From a virus, in IMG/VR virus record IMGVR_UViG_3300046453_000106, positions 1-28,181 of that record: 28,181 nt of DNA; one strand, 5' to 3'. Below, one piece after another: positions 15,041 to 22,389 of this stretch. How positions within the stretch are numbered: the first letter of the stretch is position 1; each line of letters opens with the position of its first letter. A program made the translations under genes and the position numbers. Below the pieces are notes generated by a model that was given only the letters and a program-made list of their open reading frames with translations, did no database searches and was not told the DNA's origin.

Positions 15041-18000
15041 CTAGACAAGCGTGGCGGCCCAAAGCTTGACCGTCTCGATCGCAACGGCGATGCCTGCGGC
15101 AGACAGATGCGTTCCATCGCTGGTGTAGGTGGCGCTGAGCCACTTGCCGGTGGACTGATCCTTGAGGCCGCCGGAAGGGCTGGTCAGAACAACGCCACCA
15201 GGCAGATAGACCTTGCCGGCATTGAGATCGATCACGGCATTCAGAACCGTGCCCACGAGCGCGATCAGGCCAGTGTTGAACTGGTCCGGCTTCTGGCCCG
15301 GCTCGTAGCCCGAGACCACGGCTGCATTGGTCGCATCCGCGGTGCGCGGCAGGCAAGTGCGCCAAGCTGCGTATCCACGAAGATTGGTCGCCTTTGCAAA
15401 TGCAGCGGTGCTGGTAACATCGGCAAGCATTTCAGCCACAGTATCGGTCGGAATACTGTTGGTAACCAAGCCGCCCAAGAAGTGAGTGGCGAACTTCATG
15501 CTGGCCGACTGGCGCGGATTATCCGAAGGCCGGCAGTAATCGAACACGTCGCCGCTGCGGCACTCCATCAGGTGCGGAATAGGCTTGCCATTGGCGTCGA
15601 TCAGGCCGCCCTGGATCGCACCATAGTGACCGTTTGCGTCTGCGACGGCGGCAAAGCCGTAGTCGTTACTATCACCCCAGACGAGGACGCCAGGCGTCGG
15701 CGTTATGGGGCGCCCGATGATGTAGTGAGGCGCATAGCCGATCGTCCGCGCATTACCGCCACCGGTCACAAGTGCGCCAGTGCCACCGGACTGGGAAGTC
15801 GAGGCGTTCTCAACAACCGTATCAAGTGCCGCAGCAGGCCTGATCGAGCGCGCCCACTTCTGGCCCAGAGAGGCAACAGAGACGCTGGCGCGAAGGAACA
15901 TCGAGGTGCTGGCGGGCAGAACAGTCAACGTCGGAACACGCGCTTCCTGATCGGCGTCAGTGGCCGCGATCGACTTAGTAACCGAACCGTCAAAATCCCC
16001 ACGATAGTTGGTGGTCGAGATCTCAAGGCCGGTATCGACAGTGATGGCGTTAAAACCGTTCTGCTCGAGGGCGGCTCCGGTCTTCTTCCAGTTTGCAAAC
16101 TTAATACGGATATCATACGCAGCGACCGGCGCAGACTTCACAGCCAGGCGAACATCAGACCGGGTATGCGTCGCAACACTGGTCGGTCCATCGTTCTCGT
16201 TGCCCGGAATAACACCGCGCGTTGCAATGATCTGCAGTGCAGGCTGTGGCGGAGCCACGAGCTTGCTCTTTTCGGTCTGCGGGATACGCGAGACAATTCG
16301 GCGAATGGCCGCACTCCACGGATGGACGCCATCGACCGAGACCTGCTGGAAGACACGGCTTCCAACGGGCATGATCTTCGGGATCGGGTTCTTGATAGTG
16401 ATGGTGTTGCCGTCGACGCTCTCGACCGTGGCAGTAGAAAGATACCGCGGCTGGTCGGGCTCGAAGATGACCAAAGGCTGTTCGGGAATGAAGATCGAGC
16501 CATCTTCCACGACCAGCTGATTGTAGGTCGCCACACCATCGGTGCCCGTTGCCACGGTCAGGCGAGTGCTAGGCAGTTCTTCCAGGCGCGGCCACTTGCC
16601 AATGCCGGCGCTTCCCTGCCAAGCATCCAGCGTGTCGATATAGTCATCACAGAAGGCGCTGGCCTTCGACATGATATCATTGCGCAGCAGCCACTTGCCG
16701 GTGTTGGCATCAGCGGCGTTAGCCGGAAAGACGCTCGGAGCGGAATATGCCTGGTTGCCCTCGGTCATGAACCAGTCGCTGGCGGTAATCGTGCCAGTTG
16801 CCGGAGAGGTCTGGCTTGCCGGCATTTCATAGGTAAAGGTCGTTGCGCTCGTCACCTTGATCACAAAGTTACCGTTGTAGCCGGCAGGCACGGCATTGGT
16901 GATGGTGAGCGTCTGACCCGTCTTTAGATGAGCGGTCTCGGCGATCGTCGCGGTCACAAGCGTGCCGACCGAAGTCAGCGTGACCGTGCGCTGGCCGGCG
17001 CGACCAGTCGGAACAAGAGCAACGATCTTCACGCCGGGATATTCAGCGCGCAGACGGGCGACTTCGCCGGTATAGCGGCTCGTATAAGTCGCGTAAGGCG
17101 TGGCAGCGTCGTTGAAGCCCAGCTGATTGAGAATGGTGGTAAACGGCAGCTTGCCGTTGTTGAACGCGATGATCTCGCGGATGATGTCACGGCGACGGGT
17201 CGCGATCGAGGAGCCGGTTCCGGTGTATTCACGAAACGCTGCTGCGCCCGGAACGCCGATGATGCAGTGCGGGATCGAATAGCCCTTGTCGAGCCAGCGA
17301 CGGGTAATGCCGATGTTGCCGCGGGCGTCAGCGGCCGGACCAAATTCCTGGCGCGACTCGCCGATGCTGTCGGCGGGCACGAGCACGACAGGCCGGCCGT
17401 CCCAGGCGCCCTTGGCGACCATAAAGTCAGGACCGTAATACTGCGGCTGGGTCTGAATGCCATAATTGGCGTCAAGCGCAGGCGTGGAGGCGGTCAGAGG
17501 ATTGTCCTTGAACGCCAGCAGCGATGCGAGGTCACTTGCACCCCAGACACGCTCGCCGCGGTGCTTTTGCACGCGGTAGACCGGATACTGCTTCTCGCCG
17601 ACGGCGGTGTGATAAAACGTCCAGATTTCGATAGCCGACTTGGCTCGCACTGCCTTGGGGAGAACCAGAGGATCGCACCAGATGCCATTGGTCTGGTCGA
17701 CCACAACAGCAGAATCAGCAGCCGAGAACTTGAGCGGATAGAAGACGCCGTTGATGCGCGCAAAGGCCAGGTCGATCGTGGTCGAATTGCCAGGCGTGCC
17801 GATAACACCCGTGACCACCGTTTCCTGGGGCGAATTGCCGCCTTCGGTCAGCGCAAAGCCTGAATAGTGAAAGCGGAAGGTGTTGGTGTCATACTGCGGC
17901 GTGTTGACGATGATCTTCGAGCACACGTAGTTGGAGCCGAGAGCGGCCGTAACGAGCGCACCCGACGGCATGCGAGCACGGGTCGCAAAGAACATGTAGC

Positions 18001-18085
18001 GATTGGGGTCGACAGCGGCCTTGGCCGGCAGTGCGACCGCGGCGCTCGCCATCAACCCAACAATCGTGGAAAGGAAGGACGCCAT
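15041..18085 (-). CDS. Tandem SGNH-hydrolase-like virion protein with signal-peptide-like N terminus
   Basis: A 1014-residue protein. Module one (about residues 225-600) has PADSIGES with candidate nucleophile Ser240, LGFND with Asn325, and DGVHPW with Asp585/His588. Within it, around 365-440, is a beta domain of the type VTLTSVGTLVTATI...AGYNGNFVIKVTSATTFTYE, common in phage fibres. Module two (about 795-1014) has VWGDSND with Ser806 and DGTHLS with Asp990/His993. SGNH enzymes remove acyl groups from sugars or lipids, so this could trim acetylated host surface polysaccharide. The N terminus is hydrophobic with an ALPAKA-A cleavage-like site, odd for a virion protein. The start overlaps the 182-residue gene (TAATG). 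Lying between capsid and connector genes, it may decorate the head. Confidence 0.82.
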   Translation of the reverse strand: MASFLSTIVGLMASAAVALPAKAAVDPNRYMFFATRARMPSGALVTAALGSNYVCSKIIVNTPQYDTNTFRFHYSGFALTEGGNSPQETVVTGVIGTPGNSTTIDLAFARINGVFYPLKFSAADSAVVVDQTNGIWCDPLVLPKAVRAKSAIEIWTFYHTAVGEKQYPVYRVQKHRGERVWGASDLASLLAFKDNPLTASTPALDANYGIQTQPQYYGPDFMVAKGAWDGRPVVLVPADSIGESRQEFGPAADARGNIGITRRWLDKGYSIPHCIIGVPGAAAFREYTGTGSSIATRRRDIIREIIAFNNGKLPFTTILNQLGFNDAATPYATYTSRYTGEVARLRAEYPGVKIVALVPTGRAGQRTVTLTSVGTLVTATIAETAHLKTGQTLTITNAVPAGYNGNFVIKVTSATTFTYEMPASQTSPATGTITASDWFMTEGNQAYSAPSVFPANAADANTGKWLLRNDIMSKASAFCDDYIDTLDAWQGSAGIGKWPRLEELPSTRLTVATGTDGVATYNQLVVEDGSIFIPEQPLVIFEPDQPRYLSTATVESVDGNTITIKNPIPKIMPVGSRVFQQVSVDGVHPWSAAIRRIVSRIPQTEKSKLVAPPQPALQIIATRGVIPGNENDGPTSVATHTRSDVRLAVKSAPVAAYDIRIKFANWKKTGAALEQNGFNAITVDTGLEISTTNYRGDFDGSVTKSIAATDADQEARVPTLTVLPASTSMFLRASVSVASLGQKWARSIRPAAALDTVVENASTSQSGGTGALVTGGGNARTIGYAPHYIIGRPITPTPGVLVWGDSNDYGFAAVADANGHYGAIQGGLIDANGKPIPHLMECRSGDVFDYCRPSDNPRQSASMKFATHFLGGLVTNSIPTDTVAEMLADVTSTAAFAKATNLRGYAAWRTCLPRTADATNAAVVSGYEPGQKPDQFNTGLIALVGTVLNAVIDLNAGKVYLPGGVVLTSPSGGLKDQSTGKWLSATYTSDGTHLSAAGIAVAIETVKLWAATLV

Positions 18086-18633
18086 TAGACAGTCCTTCCG
18101 ATCAGCTGAAACTTGCCATTCGGGAAACGCGCGAGCGTCAAGATCGCCAGGCGCTTTTCGGAGGTGAACTGATTGTCGATCTCTTCGACAACAGCACCGC
18201 CGCCGGCAACGACCTCGATCTGATCAACGCCGCCCTGACGAAGCGCGCAGTTGAAGGCGGCCGGGAGGTTGTTGGGAACCGTGATCGTGGTGCCCACCGC
18301 AAAATCGAGGATGAAACCGAAGTCCTCGGCTACGATGGAATAGGTGGCTGCATTGATCGACTTGACGCGCGTGGACTCGGAGCCCTGCGCCACGAGCGGC
18401 TCCACATACTTGAACTCACGCGTCGGCGTGACGGTGGTCTTGCGATAGGCTGCGCCCGCCGGACCAATGACGGTCGTGCCATCGGACTGGACAAGATTGC
18501 CGCCGATCGCGGCAGCGATCGCGTCGATGATGGAAAGATTTACGTCATTGCTGACGCCGTTGGTGAACACTGCACCGAGCATCTTGCCGGTGAGGTTTGC
18601 GAAAGCGGGCTTCGTGAGCTTGATGCGCGGCAT
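18085..18633 (-). CDS. Unknown virion protein, possible head decoration or fibre base
   Basis: A 182-residue protein starting at ATG 18633 after AGGGAG. The C-terminal half (about residues 95-182) has the pattern GTTITVPNNLPAAFNCALRQ then QIEVVAGGGAVV and LARFPNGKFQLIG, a beta-strand repeat design seen in many tail-fibre and SGNH-associated phage proteins. The N-terminal half (MPRIKLTKPAFANLTGK) is unassigned. It overlaps the SGNH gene by one base, so the two are translated together and may form one surface structure. It follows the capsid gene but is separated from it by a terminator. Confidence 0.75.
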   Translation of the reverse strand: MPRIKLTKPAFANLTGKMLGAVFTNGVSNDVNLSIIDAIAAAIGGNLVQSDGTTVIGPAGAAYRKTTVTPTREFKYVEPLVAQGSESTRVKSINAATYSIVAEDFGFILDFAVGTTITVPNNLPAAFNCALRQGGVDQIEVVAGGGAVVEEIDNQFTSEKRLAILTLARFPNGKFQLIGRTV

Positions 18634-18656
18634 TCCAGGATCTCCCTAAGAAAACG

Positions 18657-18682
18657 AAAAAAGGCGGGGTATAAACCCCGCC
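18657..18682 (-). terminator. Rho-independent terminator after the major capsid gene
   Basis: GGCGGGGT (18663-18670) and ACCCCGCC (18675-18682) form an 8-bp stem with a 4-base loop, followed on the minus strand by TTTTTTCGTTTT. It is the strongest terminator in the window. It begins four bases after a palindrome copy and would limit mRNA beyond the capsid gene. Confidence 0.92.
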
Positions 18683-18686
18683 CAAT

Positions 18687-18706
18687 GTAAGTAAGGGGTT
18701 ACTTAC
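18687..18706. repeat. 20-bp palindrome, copy 7
   Basis: GTAAGTAAG-GG-GTTACTTAC, nine bases after the capsid stop and four bases before the strong terminator. Confidence 0.9.
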
Positions 18707-18714
18707 ACGATTGA

Positions 18715-19614
18715 TTAAATCAGAACGCCCTTGAGACGAGCGACCGAGTGAGTGGCCTTCAGGGCAGCGCCCGTATACCACTTGACACGCCAACGACGGC
18801 TGTCCTTGTTGAAGTTGAGACCAACTTCTTCGAGACGAATACCGGCAGCGTCGCCAGCCCAGAGGCCGTGGAAGCCGTCGACTTCGTTTGCGCGGACAGC
18901 GTAGATCGAGGTCGTCGCAGAGCTGGAGCCCTGGGTTTCGGTCTTCTCGATGTAGTCGTTCAGGATGACGGGAGTGCCGTCATAGAAACGCATCGGGGCG
19001 CCGAAGTTCTCGACCATCATCATTTCGGCAGTGTTGCCGCCATGCAGACGATTGAGTTCGCGGATATTGCGCCAGACTTCCGAGCGCATCATGTAGAAGT
19101 CAGCGCCATTCGGAACGGCGTCCTTGAGTTCATCGAGCGCGGAGTAGGACAGCGCGGCGCCGTTGGTGCCTGCCGAAAGCGTGCGGCCAGCAACAGTCAG
19201 CTTGCGCAGACCGTCGAAGGTCTTGGCGTTGGCAGTCGCGTCGCCGTTGATCAGGATGTTCTTGAAGATATTGCCGACGGCCTTGATCTTGAACTTCGCC
19301 TGGACAGCGATCTGGTCGTAAAGGTCGTCCTTCACTTCCGAAATGAAGTTGGCGATATCGAACTGACCAGCAAGAATCTTCAGCTTGGTGCTGATGTTCT
19401 CAACCGTGCCAGTGCTTTCTTCGATGTCGTCATACGGGTCGATCCAGCCAGCGGTCGGCAGGCTCAGCTCGCGAGTGTAGGAATACGTGTCGTCCTTCGC
19501 CTTCACGAAGGGCACGAGGTGGAAAAATTCGTCCTTGTCGAGGAGTTCCTCGATAATGCCGCGCTGGCGGTCGTCCTCGGCCAGCTTTGCGGCTTCGGTC
19601 ATCAGAAGCGGCAT
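18715..19614 (-). CDS. Major capsid protein
   Basis: A 299-residue protein following the scaffold gene, the normal place of the coat protein. I set the start at ATG 19614 (MPLLMTEAAKL) because AGGAGA lies seven bases upstream; the longer frame to 19665 would run through a palindrome copy. The body has features of HK97-fold coat proteins of this size class: an N-terminal helical stretch, FHLVPFVKAKDDTYSYTRE, a central INGDATANAKTFDGL segment and YMMRSEVWRNIRELNR, then a C-terminal IRLEEVGLNFNKDSRRWRVKWY strand region. No protease gene is seen nearby, so processing by a phage protease is not evident. The gene is bounded by its own palindromes and a strong terminator, as expected for a very abundant product. 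Confidence 0.9.
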   Translation of the reverse strand: MPLLMTEAAKLAEDDRQRGIIEELLDKDEFFHLVPFVKAKDDTYSYTRELSLPTAGWIDPYDDIEESTGTVENISTKLKILAGQFDIANFISEVKDDLYDQIAVQAKFKIKAVGNIFKNILINGDATANAKTFDGLRKLTVAGRTLSAGTNGAALSYSALDELKDAVPNGADFYMMRSEVWRNIRELNRLHGGNTAEMMMVENFGAPMRFYDGTPVILNDYIEKTETQGSSSATTSIYAVRANEVDGFHGLWAGDAAGIRLEEVGLNFNKDSRRWRVKWYTGAALKATHSVARLKGVLI

Positions 19615-19641
19615 TGTAATCTCCTTGCAAATGCGCATAGC

Positions 19642-19689
19642 CCGTCGTGGACTATAAGTAAGCACTTACTTACAATAATCCAACGACGG
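19642..19689. repeat. Nested inverted repeat with palindrome, copy 8
   Basis: Core ATAAGTAAG-CA-CTTACTTAC at 19654-19673. Outer arms CCGTCGT (19642-19648) and ACGACGG (19683-19689) are perfectly complementary and nearly concentric with the core. It lies 40 bases upstream of the capsid start. Confidence 0.85.
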
Positions 19690-19705
19690 TCATGAATGCA
19701 AGCGA

Positions 19706-19725
19706 AAAAGTAAGCAGCAACTTAC
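19706..19725. repeat. Degenerate palindrome, copy 9
   Basis: AAAAGTAAG-CA-GCAACTTAC. Only the inner parts of each arm are kept. It lies in the scaffold-capsid gap, 33 bases from copy 8. Confidence 0.6.
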
Positions 19726-19755
19726 AATTCTAGCTATAATGCGATTTTCGGGAGC

Positions 19756-20589
19756 TTACTTGTCGAAGGAAGCGCGGATACGGTCGAGCCCGGTCGCAAA
19801 CTTCGGCTTGTTCGCCTGGTCCTGCTTGGCGACAATTACCGTGCTTGAGCCCGAACCCTGGTTAACCTTCGCCTTGAGCAGCGTGTCCTTGTCCGGATCA
19901 ACCTCGACGATGCGCTTGAGAGCGGCGTCAAGATTGAGCGGATTGCCGGAGGCGTCCACCATCATCGTGCGATTGGTCTGGCCGGCAGGCTTGTCATAGC
20001 CCACAGTCTTGCCATCCACCACCTCGAAGTGATCGCCGTAAAGCTTGCGCGCCTTGTTGGGCGTCAGCGTGGTGTTGTCCTTGAGGAACGTCGACGAGGC
20101 GAAGTCGTTGCCGACCGTCAGTTCGTTGATCACCTTGTCCTTTTCGGCAAGCTTGCCATCGAGCTCGGCAATGCGCTCCTCGAGCGACTTCTTGTCCTTG
20201 GCATGTTCATCGGCCATCATGGTCTTGAGGCGATCGAAATCACCCCGCGCCTCGAGAGCAGCCTTTTCGGTATCGGCTTCCTTCTTGAGGAGTTCGCGAA
20301 CCTTGGCAGGATCCACGCCTTCATAGGCTGCAAGCGCAGCGGCAGCATCGGCGGCCTTCTTCTCGGCGTCCTTGAGCTTGGTCTTCTTGTCCATCACTTC
20401 GCGCAGCAGCTTGGCCTTCTCGACAGAGAGAGCCTTGGCGTCCTTGCCGGCGTCTTCGGCAGCAGCAGCGGCTTCTTCGGCAGCAGCCAGTTCGGCAGCG
20501 GCAGCAGCTTCTTCTGCGGCGGCGGATTCGGCAGCAGCGGATGCAGCAGCGTCGGCAGCAGCCTGTGCGGCGATTTCTTCTTCGGTCAT
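19756..20589 (-). CDS. Scaffolding protein candidate, coiled coil
   Basis: A 277-residue protein between portal and major capsid, the scaffold position. Residues 1-50 are almost only Ala and Glu, followed by Lys/Glu/Ala-rich helices with heptad character to about residue 150 (KLKDAEKKAADAAAAL, ERIAELDGKLAEKDKV). The C-terminal 100 residues are more conserved-looking and basic at the very end (KPKFATGLDRIRASFDK), as in scaffolds that bind the inner coat surface. AAAGGAGA precedes ATG 20589. There is no catalytic motif of a capsid protease. The call rests on position and composition. Confidence 0.82.
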   Translation of the reverse strand: MTEEEIAAQAAADAAASAAAESAAAEEAAAAAELAAAEEAAAAAEDAGKDAKALSVEKAKLLREVMDKKTKLKDAEKKAADAAAALAAYEGVDPAKVRELLKKEADTEKAALEARGDFDRLKTMMADEHAKDKKSLEERIAELDGKLAEKDKVINELTVGNDFASSTFLKDNTTLTPNKARKLYGDHFEVVDGKTVGYDKPAGQTNRTMMVDASGNPLNLDAALKRIVEVDPDKDTLLKAKVNQGSGSSTVIVAKQDQANKPKFATGLDRIRASFDK

Positions 20590-20680
20590 GCGTAGTCTCC
20601 TTTGCCCATTTTCTCGGGCGGTTGCGGTAGTCCAGAAGGGTCAGTGTCTCGACCCAGATTGCGGTGTCAGGCTGTGCCGG

Positions 20681-22327
20681 TTACTTGGCAGCGGCCTTGT
20701 TGGTTGCAGGCTTAGCGGGCGTCTTGGCCGTCACCTCGCCCTGGCGGTTTGCGGCCGCGGCAGGCTTTGCGGTGGAGCCGAACGAAGTCGGGGCCATCAA
20801 CAGGTCGGTTCCTTCGAGCCACTTGTCGATGTCCTTGTGGAGCTTCTTGAGCAGCTCCGTCTTGAGCTGCGGGAAGATCTTGGCGACCACGCCCCGCATC
20901 TGCTCGCGACGAACCTCGATCGGGCCGGAGAGCTTCGCCAGTGCCTCGGCGGTAACAAGCTCGTCGTTGAGACCCATGATGTCGAAGGTCGTCGGATAGG
21001 TGACGAGATCGTCCTTCGGCGGCTTCTCGCCATTCCAGGCAAGAACCGTCTTGACGATCCAGTTTTCAACGTTCTCGCAGGACTGGGCCTTGGCGAGCAG
21101 CAGCGAATTGACGCGCTCGAAATCGTAGGCCTTGGCGACGCCGGAGGAGTTGTCGATGCCGACAGCGTTGTCCTGCTTGGTGCGCTCACCGGCCAGGCCG
21201 ATGGTGTGATAGATCTCGTTGATGATCTTTTCGACCACCGACAGAATGACACCGGCCTGCTTCGGGTCGGGCGACAGGTATTCGGGCTTGGCCGTCGAGC
21301 CGCCGGAGGCGTCATACATGAAGATACGCTTGGTGCCCATTTCGAGCACCTTCTCAAACATGTCGTCGCCCTGGATCATCGAGCTCGAGGGAATGGCGAG
21401 CTGCGAGAAGGTCTGGTCCTGGATGATGGCGTCCAGGTTGGACAGGTAATTGGCGACGGCGCGATCGAGGTAGGCGATGTCATCGATCAGTCCCGGCGTG
21501 CGATACTGATCTTCGGTAATGGTGTGGTCGCACAGCTTGACCGGCACGAAGCCGAGTTCATGGGCGCCGGAATCGATCTCTTCGATCTTGGTGGCGCGAA
21601 TGGGCCGGCCCTTGCGGCGGGTCTCGCCGGTCTCGACCTCCTCAAACAGGTGCCAGGTCGTGCGGGTCCAGAGGCGCACGCGCTCCTTGACCAGGCCGGA
21701 AGAGTTGATCGGATCCTTGTCGTCGCGCGCAAATTCGCGCAGCTTGATCCAGAGCAGCTCACCATCGGCGTCATCCCAGGCGTAGTCCAGGATATCGCGG
21801 ATGCCGACAGTGTAGGCATAGGTGCGGAAGTTCTGCTGCTTGGCCTCGGCGACCGAGACGGGACGGGTCTTGGGCGCATCGGCGCCCTCACCCACAACCT
21901 CGACCTGGGCCTTGAAATTGTTGTCCACGACGACGGCGACGCGGCCGCCAACCGCATTGGAGACCGACACGAGCCGCATCAGCTGGTCGATATTGGCGCC
22001 GGCAAGCGTCGCATTCTTCCAGAAGTCGTTGACGACATCGGGTGCGTCAGCCGTGCCACGCACGATCTCGCCCTTGAACAGATACTTCTGCACCAGCTCC
22101 ACGACCTCGCGGGTGTGGTTGAAGCGGTAGGCGCGCTCGAGGCGCTTGGCGTATTCGCCCTCGCCTTCCTTGAAGTAGCGGAAAATGTTGGCCTCGAACC
22201 AAGTGCGTCCACCTCGATAGGCAGCGTCCAGAAAATGCCAATGCGCAATCAGCTCGCCGTAGGCGGGATGCCTACGATCGTAGAAATTACGCAACGGATC
22301 GTTGTTCGTGTCGGCGGTGCTCGTCAT
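20681..22327 (-). CDS. Portal protein
   Basis: A 548-residue protein directly after terminase large subunit and before the scaffold. It has portal-like sequence: an N-terminal helical part (YGELIAHWHFLDAAYRGG), VELVQKYLFKGEIV, a central part VSNAVGGRVAVVVDN, then SNLDAIIQDQTFSQLAIPS and a long helical segment before a C terminus rich in Ala/Lys (KTPAKPATNKAAAK). This resembles the SPP1 gp6-like or DUF4055-type portals. Portal rings form the DNA entry channel and bind terminase and adaptor. AGGAA lies before ATG 22327. A palindrome nested in an outer inverted repeat lies between it and the terminase gene. Confidence 0.88.
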   Translation of the reverse strand: MTSTADTNNDPLRNFYDRRHPAYGELIAHWHFLDAAYRGGRTWFEANIFRYFKEGEGEYAKRLERAYRFNHTREVVELVQKYLFKGEIVRGTADAPDVVNDFWKNATLAGANIDQLMRLVSVSNAVGGRVAVVVDNNFKAQVEVVGEGADAPKTRPVSVAEAKQQNFRTYAYTVGIRDILDYAWDDADGELLWIKLREFARDDKDPINSSGLVKERVRLWTRTTWHLFEEVETGETRRKGRPIRATKIEEIDSGAHELGFVPVKLCDHTITEDQYRTPGLIDDIAYLDRAVANYLSNLDAIIQDQTFSQLAIPSSSMIQGDDMFEKVLEMGTKRIFMYDASGGSTAKPEYLSPDPKQAGVILSVVEKIINEIYHTIGLAGERTKQDNAVGIDNSSGVAKAYDFERVNSLLLAKAQSCENVENWIVKTVLAWNGEKPPKDDLVTYPTTFDIMGLNDELVTAEALAKLSGPIEVRREQMRGVVAKIFPQLKTELLKKLHKDIDKWLEGTDLLMAPTSFGSTAKPAAAANRQGEVTAKTPAKPATNKAAAK

Positions 22328-22337
22328 GTCTATTCCT

Positions 22338-22389
22338 GATCAGTAGCTGCGGATTGTAAGTAAATGCTTACTTACAGTCAAGCTAGATC
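22338..22389. repeat. Nested inverted repeat with palindrome, copy 10
   Basis: Core GTAAGTAAA-TG-CTTACTTAC at 22356-22375. Outer arms GATC-AG-TAGCT (22338-22348) and AGCTAGATC (22381-22389) pair over nine bases with one 2-base bulge, concentric with the core. It lies between terminase large subunit and portal. Confidence 0.82.

Noticed and set aside
13580-16927. Plus-strand open frame of 1115 codons
   Set aside because: It crosses the boundaries of several well-supported minus-strand genes, including a terminator and a palindrome, and its translation is Arg/Asp/His-rich shadow sequence.
19615-19665. Longer capsid reading frame starting at 19665
   Set aside because: It would translate through palindrome copy 8, while ATG 19614 has an AGGAGA at ideal spacing.
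20590-20680. Possible weak hairpin GGGTC/GACCC in the portal-scaffold gap
   Set aside because: The stem has only five pairs and no U-tract, so I do not call a terminator; no palindrome copy is seen in this 91-base gap.
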